The notes below the pieces were generated by a model. The model was not told the origin of the DNA. It saw only the letters and a program-made list of their open reading frames with translations, and made no database searches. From JAAYCI01 sp964550985 (GTDB taxonomy: Bacteria; Bacillota; Clostridia; Oscillospirales; Ruminococcaceae), in NCBI GenBank assembly GCA_964550985.1, contig CAZKBM010000006.1:1-64000 (forward strand): a DNA stretch of 64,000 bases, written 5' to 3'. This document shows positions 42,492 through 51,046 of this stretch, one piece after another (the first letter of the stretch is position 1; every line of letters begins with the position of its first letter). Position numbers and translations under genes: made by a program.

Positions 42492-43106
42492 CTAATCGGC
42501 CGCAGGGCCCTCAGTGGCATTGCCCCCGCCCTCGGCTATGCCATTGCCGCCCAGCACGGCGGCAATGCTTTTAAAAAATATCTTCACATCCAGCCCAAAA
42601 CTGATGTGCTGGGCATAGTAACCATCCAGTTTGGCTTTTACCTCTATGGGCAGCTCGTCTCGGCCATTGATTTGGGCATAGCCCGTAAGCCCCGGCACAA
42701 GGGCATTTGCACCGTATTTATCGCGCTCGGCAATCAAATCATCTTGGTTCCAAAGCGCCGGGCGGGGGCCTATAGCGCTCATCTGCCCTGCCAAGATATT
42801 AAAAATTTGCGGTAGTTCATCCAGGCTGGTTTTACGCAAAAAACGCCCCATTTTGGTAATGCGGCTTTCGGGGTTTTGCAAAAGGTGGGTGGGCACGTCT
42901 TTTGGGGTATCGGCATACATGGTGCGGAACTTTAAAATGGTGAACAGTTTTTTGTTTTTGCCCACCCGCCGCTGTTTAAAAAACACCGGGCCGGGGGAAT
43001 CGATTTTAATCAGCAGGGCCAGCAGCAAAAAGACAATGGCCAGCACCGCCGTGCCCACAAAAGCCAAAATAAAATCGGCAATTCGTTTTATATATTTGGG
43101 ATACAC
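42492..43106 (-). CDS. Undecaprenyl-phosphate sugar-1-phosphate transferase
   Basis: It starts lipid-linked glycan synthesis by moving a sugar-1-phosphate onto undecaprenyl phosphate (PglC/WcaJ type). It has 204 residues with one N-terminal re-entrant hydrophobic segment. Family motifs: IDSPGPVFFKQRRVGKNK, ILKFRTM, TSLDELPQIFNIL, IGPRPAL, PGLTGYAQINGR. GTG start, a few bases after the stop of the dehydratase gene, with that gene's end (GGGGGAG) serving as ribosome site. A Gly/Ala-rich tail follows the catalytic part. Confidence 0.93.
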   Translation of the reverse strand: MYPKYIKRIADFILAFVGTAVLAIVFLLLALLIKIDSPGPVFFKQRRVGKNKKLFTILKFRTMYADTPKDVPTHLLQNPESRITKMGRFLRKTSLDELPQIFNILAGQMSAIGPRPALWNQDDLIAERDKYGANALVPGLTGYAQINGRDELPIEVKAKLDGYYAQHISFGLDVKIFFKSIAAVLGGNGIAEGGGNATEGPAAD

Positions 43107-43109
43107 CGG

Positions 43110-44978
43110 CTACTCCCCCTTCACAAATGGGTTATGGTAGAAGGTGGGCACCATATCCAGCAGCGCCTGAATCAGGTCATCGCCGTTGTTTGCGTAGGCA
43201 ACCTCTTTCAAATTCTTCAAGTGGTCAAAAAAAGTATCTTGATTCAGGCGCAGAGGCGCGCCGATAAAGATTTTGTTGTTGTCTGTTTTTTCCACGCCCT
43301 CTTCGTCCATCAGCAGTTCCTCATACAGTTTTTCACCGGGGCGCAGGCCGGTAAACTTAATTTTTATCTCGGTATAAGGCACAAAACCCGCCAACTTGAT
43401 CAGATTTTCCGCCAGTTCTAAAATGCGCACGGGCTCGCCCATATCCAACACAAAAATCTCGCCGCCCTTGCCCATGGCGCCCGCCTCTAGCACCAGGCCC
43501 ACCGCTTCGGGAATGGTCATAAAAAAGCGGACAATGTCGGGGTGGGTAACCGTAAGGGGGCCGCCCGCGGCAATTTGTTCCTTAAACAGCGGCAGCACCG
43601 AGCCGTTAGAGCCCAGCACATTGCCAAAGCGAACGGCCACAAAAACGGTTTTGCTGCGCTGGGCCATACACTGCACAATCATCTCACAAAGGCGCTTTGT
43701 AGCTCCCATCACGTTGGTGGGGTTCACGGCCTTATCGGTGGAGATGAGCACAAAGCGTTCCGCGCCGTATTTGTCGGCGCTTAAGGCCGCGTTGTAGGTG
43801 CCAAACACATTGTTTTTTACGGCCTCCTCGGGGCTATCTTCCATCAGCGGTACATGTTTGTGGGCCGCCGCATGGAATACTACCTGCGGGCGGAAACGCG
43901 CAAAAATCGCGTCCATCTTCCTGGAATCGCGCACCGAGCAGATCATCACCTCCAGGCGCAGATCTTCTTTATACTCGCGCAAAAGCTCCTGCTGGATGGC
44001 ATAGGCGTTGTTCTCGTAAATATCCAGTATAATGAGCAGTTTGGGGCCATAGCCCGCAATTTGGCGGCAGAGTTCCGAGCCGATGGACCCCCCGCCGCCT
44101 GTGATCATAACCACCTTGCCGCGCACAAAACTGCTGGTTTGCTGGGAAAGGCTTATGGTGCTGCGGCCCAAAAGGTCCTCCACCTTCACGGCCCGTATGC
44201 GGCTGCTCAGGTCGCCGCCTTCGGCCATGAGCTGGCGTATATCGGGCAGCATACGCAGGTTGCAGCTGGTTTTGTTGCACAGGGTCAAAATCCGCTGGCG
44301 GCCCTCGTCATCCAGCGCGGTTATGGCTATAACAATGGTGTCAATTTCGCAGCGCTCGCACAGTTCTTCAATATCCTCGGTGGTGCCCATAATTTGCACC
44401 CCAAGGATATAGCGCCCCACCTTCTTTTTTTCGTCATCCACAGCGCAGATGATGTTCATCTCGCTGGCGGGGTCCTTATTCTGCTCGTGTATCAGCGTGG
44501 CGGCGGCCTCGCCCGCACCCACCACCAGCACCCGCCGCCTTTTTTGGCCGGTACGCTGGAATTTTGTGTTGCGGTACATGCGGTAGGTTAGGCGGGAATA
44601 CAGCGTGACTGAAACGGCGAAGATGGCGCTTAAAAAATAGACGGAAAAAGGCACCCGGCGCTCATAGAAGATGAGCCAGGAGCCCAGGATAAAGATGCCA
44701 ACCGCAATGAGGGACGCCATAACCAGGCGGAAAAACTCCACCACTTCGGCATAGCGCCACAGGCTATCATACATCCCCATCAGGCCGTACACAATCTCAT
44801 AACAACAGACAAAGAAAAAGCAGCTTCCCACCATCAGTGGGAAATACATGTCTATCTCCACACGGCCCTGAATGAGCACCCAGGGTAGTATGTAGCAGAC
44901 GATTTCTACCAGTACATCAAAAACAATCAGAACCACCTTGCGGTGGTCGCTGATGGTTTTGGCAATGGCTGTTTGCAT
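43110..44978 (-). CDS. Membrane nucleotide-sugar 4,6-dehydratase (CapD/PglF type)
   Basis: It probably converts UDP-GlcNAc to a 4-keto-6-deoxy sugar for the glycan started by the next gene. It has 622 residues from ATG 44978. Four N-terminal membrane helices (about 15-135) are followed by a CoA-binding-like Rossmann domain (VLVVGAGEAAATL) and the SDR catalytic domain (VVMITGGGGSIGSELCRQ). The catalytic STDKAVNPTNVMGATKR has Lys in place of the usual Tyr-x3-Lys pattern, as in other CapD/PglF proteins. GGAG lies 6 nt before the ATG. Confidence 0.93.
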   Translation of the reverse strand: MQTAIAKTISDHRKVVLIVFDVLVEIVCYILPWVLIQGRVEIDMYFPLMVGSCFFFVCCYEIVYGLMGMYDSLWRYAEVVEFFRLVMASLIAVGIFILGSWLIFYERRVPFSVYFLSAIFAVSVTLYSRLTYRMYRNTKFQRTGQKRRRVLVVGAGEAAATLIHEQNKDPASEMNIICAVDDEKKKVGRYILGVQIMGTTEDIEELCERCEIDTIVIAITALDDEGRQRILTLCNKTSCNLRMLPDIRQLMAEGGDLSSRIRAVKVEDLLGRSTISLSQQTSSFVRGKVVMITGGGGSIGSELCRQIAGYGPKLLIILDIYENNAYAIQQELLREYKEDLRLEVMICSVRDSRKMDAIFARFRPQVVFHAAAHKHVPLMEDSPEEAVKNNVFGTYNAALSADKYGAERFVLISTDKAVNPTNVMGATKRLCEMIVQCMAQRSKTVFVAVRFGNVLGSNGSVLPLFKEQIAAGGPLTVTHPDIVRFFMTIPEAVGLVLEAGAMGKGGEIFVLDMGEPVRILELAENLIKLAGFVPYTEIKIKFTGLRPGEKLYEELLMDEEGVEKTDNNKIFIGAPLRLNQDTFFDHLKNLKEVAYANNGDDLIQALLDMVPTFYHNPFVKGE

Positions 44979-45003
44979 AGTGTTCTCCACGTAAAGCACA
45001 GGG

Positions 45004-47112
45004 CTATTTGCCGGTTATTTGCTCTCCGGCCAATACAAAATCCACATTCCCCTGCGAAATATCTACCCCAGCCACCCGCACGCGCAGGGTGTCGCCCAGG
45101 CGGTAGCTTTTACCCGCGTGTGGGTCGCTCAGCGAGACGCCCTCCACCAGTTCCATATGGCCTTCACTCAAGTGGCTGATGTGGATGAGGCCCTCCACAC
45201 TGTTTTCCAGTTCCACATAGATGCCGAAACGCACCACCGAGGAGACCACACCGTCAAAGTCTTGCCCGATGTAAGCTTTCATGTATTCGGCCTTATAGGC
45301 GTCGTCACAGGCGCGTTCCACCTGCTGGGCCCTCACCTCACACTCTGAAGAATGGGCCGAGGCCTCCCCGCAGAAGGTTTTATACTTTTTGGTGATTTGG
45401 GCGGGGTTTTCCCCTGCGGCCACATCGCCCAAAATGCGGTGAATGGCAAGGTCTGGGTAGCGGCGAATGGGGGAGGTGAAGTGGGCATAATCCTCCAGCG
45501 CAAGGCCAAAATGCCCTTTGGGCAGGGGCTCGTAAGCGGCCTTTGCCATACTGCGCAGCACCCCCTGGTGCACCGGGCGCTCTAAATTTGTGCCGCGGGT
45601 TTTATCCAGCAACCCGGCCAATTCCTTTTGGGTGGGCACCTCGCCCCCAAAGTGGTACTCCACCCCGGCTGCTTTTAACAGGGCCTTCAAGTTCTCCAGC
45701 TTATCACCCGAGGGTTTATCGTGCACACGGTAGATAAAGGGGATATCCAGCCGCCTTGCCTGGTGGGCCGCAGAGGTGTTGGCCAGCAGCATAAATTCTT
45801 CAATCATCTTTTCCGCGTCGCCCCGGCTGCGTTTTTCCACCCCGGTGCAGCGCCCCTCTTCGTTTATGGTCAGCTTGGGCTCGTCGCTCTCAATTTCCAG
45901 GTTGCCGCGCGCCGCGCGCAGTTTTACCAGTTTTTCATAAATCTCCCGCATCACAAGCAGGCCGTCCTGCACCTCGGCGTATTTGGCCAGGGTTTCCTCC
46001 TCGGCTTCCCCGGCAAACAGGGTGTTTATCTCTTCATACACACCCTTAACCCGGCTGCGGATGACGGTTTTAAAAAAGCGGTAGTCCAAAAGGCGAGCGT
46101 CGGCGTCCAGCGTCATAATGCAGGAAAACGCCAGGCGTTCCTCCCCAGGGTTTAGGCTGCATATGCCGTTGGAAAGCTGCTTTGGCAACATGGGGATGAC
46201 GCTATCGGCATAGTAGATAGAGGTTCCCCGGCTAAAAGCCTCTTCGTCCAGCTTGCTTTTGGGCCGCACATAGTGGCTCACATCCGCAATATGCACCGAG
46301 AGGCGGTAGCCGTCCAGCACGCGTTTTGCGCTGATGGCGTCGTCGATATCTTTGGTGGAGGCGGAGTCGATGGTGAAGATGGCCTCCCCACGCAAATCCT
46401 TGCGGTTTTTCATCTCCTCTTTTGTGATGGCCATGGCGGCCACCTGCTTTGCCTCTTCTTTCACCTCGGCAGAAAAAGATTTTTCCACCCCTGCACCATA
46501 TAAAATGGCCTTGGCGCAGCGGCGGGCAGAATCGGCCGAGCCAAAGCGCAAGGTGATACCCACCCGGTGCTGCTCATGCCGCTCTCCCCGTTCTAAAATA
46601 ACCCCAGCGGCCTTTTCCCCCTCTTTTACACCGCCGTCGGCGCTTTTTAAAATTTTCAGGGGGGTATCTTTTGCATTATCGGGCACAAGGCACAGGGCGC
46701 CATCTTCCATGCGCACCGTGCCCACCAATTGGTTGTTGGGTTTTATAATGGCGTCCACTTCGCCCTCGCGGCTGTTTTCAAAACGGGGGTAACTGCTCAG
46801 GGTAAGCTCCACCTCATCGCCGGGCATGGCCCCTTGCAGGCTGTGCCCGGGCACAAAAACATCCCCGCTGCCGTCCAGCGGGCGCACAAAACCAAACGAG
46901 CGCCCCAGCTTGGTAAGCTGCCCGCGTAAAACTTCGCCGTTTGGGGCGGCCAAAGTGTACATCCCCTTTTGGGCTTTCACCTTGCCCTCATCGGCCAGTT
47001 CTAACAGCGCCCGGTGCACCTTTTTGCGGTCCGCCCCCACGGCGGCGCGCAGCTGTTTTTCAGAGGCGTCTTTTGCGGCCAGCTTTTTTAGCAGGCTAGA
47101 TTTTAAAGACAT
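45004..47112 (-). CDS. rnr: Ribonuclease R
   Basis: A 3'-to-5' exoribonuclease of the RNB family that degrades structured RNA. It has 702 residues from ATG 47112 (AAGGAATT upstream). N-terminal winged helix, two cold-shock domains, the RNB catalytic domain (TIDSASTKDIDDAISAKR with catalytic Asp residues; HIADVSHYVRP) and an S1 domain near the end (DFDGVVSSVVRFGIYVELENSVEGLIHISHL). It follows secG after a terminator; secG-rnr order is common in Firmicutes. The usual next gene, smpB, is not here. Confidence 0.96.
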   Translation of the reverse strand: MSLKSSLLKKLAAKDASEKQLRAAVGADRKKVHRALLELADEGKVKAQKGMYTLAAPNGEVLRGQLTKLGRSFGFVRPLDGSGDVFVPGHSLQGAMPGDEVELTLSSYPRFENSREGEVDAIIKPNNQLVGTVRMEDGALCLVPDNAKDTPLKILKSADGGVKEGEKAAGVILERGERHEQHRVGITLRFGSADSARRCAKAILYGAGVEKSFSAEVKEEAKQVAAMAITKEEMKNRKDLRGEAIFTIDSASTKDIDDAISAKRVLDGYRLSVHIADVSHYVRPKSKLDEEAFSRGTSIYYADSVIPMLPKQLSNGICSLNPGEERLAFSCIMTLDADARLLDYRFFKTVIRSRVKGVYEEINTLFAGEAEEETLAKYAEVQDGLLVMREIYEKLVKLRAARGNLEIESDEPKLTINEEGRCTGVEKRSRGDAEKMIEEFMLLANTSAAHQARRLDIPFIYRVHDKPSGDKLENLKALLKAAGVEYHFGGEVPTQKELAGLLDKTRGTNLERPVHQGVLRSMAKAAYEPLPKGHFGLALEDYAHFTSPIRRYPDLAIHRILGDVAAGENPAQITKKYKTFCGEASAHSSECEVRAQQVERACDDAYKAEYMKAYIGQDFDGVVSSVVRFGIYVELENSVEGLIHISHLSEGHMELVEGVSLSDPHAGKSYRLGDTLRVRVAGVDISQGNVDFVLAGEQITGK

Positions 47113-47185
47113 AAAGCAATTCCTTTCTTGTTGGCAAAACAAAAAGCGGCTTTGGCGCAAAATGGGCCTTTGGCCCGCCTACCTG

Positions 47186-47222
47186 TAAAAAAGCGCCTTG
47201 AAACTTTACATTTCAAGGCGCT
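47186..47222 (-). terminator. Terminator after secG
   Basis: Arms AGCGCCTTGAAA and TTTCAAGGCGCT (12 bp) with a 7-nt loop, followed by TTTTTT on the minus strand. It lies between secG and rnr, so rnr probably depends on readthrough. Confidence 0.85.
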
Positions 47223-47237
47223 AAAGGGCATATTGAC

Positions 47238-47486
47238 TTAGGGGCGCAGGGCGCTGATAACGTTTACCAAAATGATAATAACAAACAGTGCCACGGCCAA
47301 TATCTTGGTAGCCTTGGCCTGGCGCGCCTCTTTGGAGCGCGAACGGGACTCGCCGCTCATCATCTCGGTGCCCGTGATGACGCTGGAAAGGCCGCCGCCC
47401 TTGGAATCTTGCATCAGAATAACAAATGTGATGATAGCACAGACCAGTAGGGCCACACACCCCACAATGATTTCAACAACAGACAT
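47238..47486 (-). CDS. secG: Protein translocase subunit SecG
   Basis: A small subunit of the SecYEG channel. It has 82 residues from ATG 47486, with GGAGG upstream. Two membrane helices surround the conserved segment VILMQDSKGGGLSSVITG. Its own promoter is at 47515-47543. Confidence 0.95.
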   Translation of the reverse strand: MSVVEIIVGCVALLVCAIITFVILMQDSKGGGLSSVITGTEMMSGESRSRSKEARQAKATKILAVALFVIIILVNVISALRP

Positions 47487-47514
47487 GACACACCTCCACA
47501 AATCTACACGCTAA

Positions 47515-47543
47515 AGTATAGCATACGCTGCGGCAAAAAGCAA
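47515..47543 (-). promoter_or_regulatory. Promoter of secG
   Basis: TTGCTT (47538-47543) and TATACT (47515-47520) on the minus strand, 17 bp apart, about 30 bp before the start codon. Confidence 0.72.
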
Positions 47544-47634
47544 ATAAAATCTAGCCGGTACAGCGCACCAGGCGGCGCCTCTTTCGTGCTTTTGCGCTGT
47601 TTTCCGCCGGGCCTATGTCCGCCATGCAAATTTA

Positions 47635-47643
47635 TGCTACAAT
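47635..47643 (+). promoter_or_regulatory. Extended -10 promoter of the sortase gene
   Basis: TGCTACAAT matches the TGnTATAAT extended -10 form. No good -35 is visible. The 24-nt palindrome begins 27 bp downstream and would be in the 5' untranslated region. Confidence 0.45.
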
Positions 47644-47670
47644 ACCTACAAAACCACCGAATGCAGCGCC

Positions 47671-47694
47671 TACAGCATTTGAACAAATGCTGTA
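47671..47694. repeat. 24-nt palindromic repeat, copy 2
   Basis: Identical to the copies at 29682 and 53120. It lies in the divergent secG/sortase gap, 58 bp before the sortase start. Confidence 0.85.
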
Positions 47695-47752
47695 AATACA
47701 GGCCAAAGCCGGGCGCTGCCTTTGCCAAAACCCCTGTCGAAAGGATACCCTT

Positions 47753-48529
47753 ATGCCAAAAAACCTGTTGCGTAAAAAATACCTATTGCCCGGCCTTTGC
47801 ACACTTTTGGCCGCCCTGCTGTGCGCCTGCGGCGGGGCCTCGTCTTCCTCTTCTATGCTTCAGCCGCCCCCGCCGCCTGCCCCTGCTTCCTCCTCAACGC
47901 CACCGAGTTCTTCCCTGGCTTTGCCGCAGCCCTACCGCTCCCCTATTGATTTTACAGCGCTGCAGGCCCAAAACCCCGACATCTACGCCTGGATACGCAT
48001 AGAGGGCACAAACGTGGACTACCCCATACTGCGCAAACCCGGAGATGACGACTACTATCTGCGCCGGGATGTGCAGGGGCAGGAATCTTTGGACGGGGCC
48101 ATATACACCCAGGCCAGCTATAATGGCGACGATTTTAGCGACCCGCATACCGTGATTTACGGCCACAACATGGAGGCTTTCAGCGGGGAGATGTTCAGCC
48201 AGGTACATCGCTACCAGGAGGAGGCTTTTTTTAACGCCCACCGCGAGGTGGTGGTTTACCTGCCCCAAAAAGAACTGCACTACAGGGTGTTTGCCGCCTA
48301 TGAGTGGAACGACGAACACCTATTGTACAGCCATAACCCCGAGGACGGCACGGCCTATGCCGCCTATTTGGAGAATATATTAGAAAACCAGGACGAGGCG
48401 GCTATCCTAGACGAAAGCACCCGCCTTAGCGCCGACGACAAGATGCTCACCCTCTCCACCTGTGCCTCCTCCTTCCCCACCGCCCGGCGCTTTTTGGTGC
48501 AGGCTTTGCTGGCTAAGGTGGCAGAGTAG
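47753..48529 (+). CDS. srtB: Class B sortase, predicted lipoprotein
   Basis: A transpeptidase that probably attaches proteins to the wall or to pili. It has 258 residues. Catalytic residues: His 138 in VIYGHNM, Cys 237 in LTLSTCASS, and Arg 245 or 246 in ARRF. The N-terminus has a positive start and a hydrophobic core ending LLCACGG, which fits a lipobox with Cys 26, then a Ser/Pro-rich linker (27-60). Most sortases have an uncleaved membrane helix instead. GAAAGGA precedes ATG. No LPxTG or NPxTN substrate gene is adjacent. Confidence 0.9.
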   Translation: MPKNLLRKKYLLPGLCTLLAALLCACGGASSSSSMLQPPPPPAPASSSTPPSSSLALPQPYRSPIDFTALQAQNPDIYAWIRIEGTNVDYPILRKPGDDDYYLRRDVQGQESLDGAIYTQASYNGDDFSDPHTVIYGHNMEAFSGEMFSQVHRYQEEAFFNAHREVVVYLPQKELHYRVFAAYEWNDEHLLYSHNPEDGTAYAAYLENILENQDEAAILDESTRLSADDKMLTLSTCASSFPTARRFLVQALLAKVAE

Positions 48530-48642
48530 CAAGGCGCTTTTACAGGCAATCACAATAACTCCTCATTTAAAGCCATCAAAAAATCACTTGCCCCACGGGC
48601 TCTTCTTTTTTTTTAAAAACAGTTGTTGGGTGAAGCACCCAC

Positions 48643-50907
48643 TTATTGGTCGGGCGCTTCCAGCGTAATCTGCTCTACCAAATCCTCTGGCCGCAACAAT
48701 GCGCCTACGGCGGGCAGGCTGCGCACCCGGTAGCGGTGCTCGTCGCGCAGTTCCATCTGCCCGGCGCGCTGCACCAGACGCACGCTTTGACCTTTTTTTA
48801 GGGTGATAACATTTACCCCGGCGGTATTTTTGGTGGTCTTTTGTGCAATTTGGGCCGTGCCCACCAGCAAAAGTCGCCCGCCCGAGGTTTGAATGGCAAT
48901 CTCGGTCTCCTCGGCAAAATTTTCTAGCCATACCAGGGGGGCTTTGTCGCTGTAGGCGTTGATGAGCTTACGGCGGTTTTGTTTTGTGGCATAACTGCTA
49001 AGCGGCACCTTGGCAACCTTTCCGTTTTGGAACAGGAAAAGCATAAAACCGCTGTAATCATCGGTAAGCACCAGGGTAAGGGGCAGTTCCCCTTCATCCA
49101 TGGAGAGGCGCGCGGGCAGGTAGTCCCCCATCAAGCTGGCCTTGCCGTCCTCAAACTCGCCCACCCGGCTTTTATACACCTGGCAGCGGTTTGTAAACAC
49201 CAGCATTTCGGCGGTGTTATGGCTCTCCAGGCGCATCACCACCTCATCCCCCTCTTTCAGCTTCTGCTCACCGCTCATTCTAAGCGATTGCGGGGTGATT
49301 TTTTTATAGTAGCCCTCCCGCGTAAAGAACACCGTCACGGGGTAATCCGGCAAGTTGTCCTCTTCGGCCTCGGCCTCCTCCTCGTGCAGGTCATACAAAA
49401 TTTCGGTTTGGCGGGGTTTGGCATATTTTTTCTTTACGGCTTCCAGCTCGGTAACAATAATCTTTTTCACGCGCTGGGGGCTTTTCAGTGTCTCCTCTAA
49501 ATCGGATATCTCCCCTTCCAGGCCATCAATCTCCTCGGTACGCTTTAAGATATATTCCCGGTTCAGGTGGCGCAGGCGTATTTCAGCCACATAGTCGGCC
49601 TGTTCTTTATCAATGCCAAAACCAATCATCAAATTGGGAATGACCTCGGCGTCCTGCTGGGTTTCGCGCACAATCCGCACGGCTTTATCAATATCCAGCA
49701 AAATGGCGGCAAGCCCTTTTAACAGGTGCATCCGCTTTTTTTTGCCCGCCAGTTCAAAACTAACCCGCCTGCGCACGCAGTCTGTGCGGAAGGCCATCCA
49801 CTCGGTTAAAATCTCCCGCACGCCCATCACGCGGGGCATACCGCCAATTAAAATATTGAAGTTGGCCGAAAAATTATCCTCCAGCGGGGTAAGGCGCAAT
49901 AGCTTTGCCATCAATTTTTCGGGGTTTTGGCCGCGTTTTAAATCCAGGGTAAGTTTCAGGCCGTTCAGGTCGGTCTCATCGCGCATATCGTTTACTTCTT
50001 TTACCCGGCCATCCTTTACAAGGTCCTGAATTTTATCCATGATGGCTTCCACCGTGGTGGTGGGGGGAATTTCGGTCACCTCTATCATATTCCCTTCGGG
50101 CTGGTAGGCCCATTTGGCCCGTACCCGCACGCAGCCTCGGCCGGTGGCAATGATGTTTTCTATTTCGGCCTCATTGTACAAAATGGTGCCCCCACCCGTA
50201 AAATCCGGCGCGGGCAGGGTGGTTTTGATGTCATGGTTTTCATCCTTTAAAAGGGCCACCGTAGTTTCGCACAGTTCGGCCAGGTTGTAAGAGCAGATAT
50301 TGGAGGCCATGCCCACCGCAATACCCAGGGTGTTGTTGGCCAAAATGGAGGGAAAGGTTACGGGCAAAAGGGTAGGCTCCTCGGTGGTGGCGTCGTAGTT
50401 CGGCACAAAATCTACCGTCTCTTTGTCTATATCCCGAAAAAGCTCCTCGCACACAGCCTCCAGTTTTGCCTCGGTATAGCGCGAGGCCGCCGAGGCCATA
50501 TCCCGGCTGTAGGCCTTGCCAAAGTTGCCCTTGGAATCCACATAGGGCAGCAGCAAACTCTCGTTACCGCGGGCAAGGCGCACCATGGTATCGTAAATGG
50601 CGGCGTCGCCATGGGGGTTTAGGTGCATGGTGGCCCCCACAATGTTGGCGCTTTTTGTACGGCCCCCCTTTAAAAGCCCCATATCGTACATGGTGTACAG
50701 CAGTTTGCGGTGGGCGGGTTTAAAACCGTCAATTTCGGGCAGGGCCCGTGAGACTATAACGCTCATAGCATAGGGCATGTAGTTATCTTCCAGCGTTTGG
50801 GTAATGCCGGTCTCCATCACCACACCCGCCTCGGGTATCACCACATTATCGCCCAGTTGCGGGCGTAAGAGTTTTTTTGCCCCGTCGCTCTTCTTCTTTT
50901 TCGCCAA
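48643..50907 (-). CDS. parC: Type IIA topoisomerase subunit A (ParC/GyrA type)
   Basis: The DNA-cutting subunit of a type II topoisomerase, probably topoisomerase IV since it follows a ParE-like gene. It has 754 residues. The catalytic Tyr is in AASRYTEAKL (about residue 142). The quinolone-pocket helix reads NPHGDAAIYDTM, with Ala at the place of GyrA Ser 83 and Asp kept at 87. A coiled coil (about 420-500) and a short beta-propeller-like C-terminus follow; no clear GyrA box (QRRGGKG) was seen. TTG start with GAGGAAG upstream. Confidence 0.9.
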   Translation of the reverse strand: MAKKKKSDGAKKLLRPQLGDNVVIPEAGVVMETGITQTLEDNYMPYAMSVIVSRALPEIDGFKPAHRKLLYTMYDMGLLKGGRTKSANIVGATMHLNPHGDAAIYDTMVRLARGNESLLLPYVDSKGNFGKAYSRDMASAASRYTEAKLEAVCEELFRDIDKETVDFVPNYDATTEEPTLLPVTFPSILANNTLGIAVGMASNICSYNLAELCETTVALLKDENHDIKTTLPAPDFTGGGTILYNEAEIENIIATGRGCVRVRAKWAYQPEGNMIEVTEIPPTTTVEAIMDKIQDLVKDGRVKEVNDMRDETDLNGLKLTLDLKRGQNPEKLMAKLLRLTPLEDNFSANFNILIGGMPRVMGVREILTEWMAFRTDCVRRRVSFELAGKKKRMHLLKGLAAILLDIDKAVRIVRETQQDAEVIPNLMIGFGIDKEQADYVAEIRLRHLNREYILKRTEEIDGLEGEISDLEETLKSPQRVKKIIVTELEAVKKKYAKPRQTEILYDLHEEEAEAEEDNLPDYPVTVFFTREGYYKKITPQSLRMSGEQKLKEGDEVVMRLESHNTAEMLVFTNRCQVYKSRVGEFEDGKASLMGDYLPARLSMDEGELPLTLVLTDDYSGFMLFLFQNGKVAKVPLSSYATKQNRRKLINAYSDKAPLVWLENFAEETEIAIQTSGGRLLLVGTAQIAQKTTKNTAGVNVITLKKGQSVRLVQRAGQMELRDEHRYRVRSLPAVGALLRPEDLVEQITLEAPDQ

Positions 50908-51046
50908 GTTTCTTCCTCGCTTTTGGGCGGGTATCCGCAGCTACCGCCGGGCGTTCTGCCGCCGCATTTAAGTAAATAATTTTATTAATTATCGACATTT
51001 ATATATGTTAAGTTTTAACGCTTTACAGGCAATTTGCCGGTAAATT

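Noticed and set aside
42399..42815. Plus-strand open frame across the sugar transferase gene
   Set aside because: Begins at the DUF4364 end, reads through the repeat fragment and then antisense to a clear PglC-type gene.
48530..48642. Terminator between the sortase and parC genes
   Set aside because: Only short weak stems (5 bp or fewer) near T runs are present; not strong enough to annotate.
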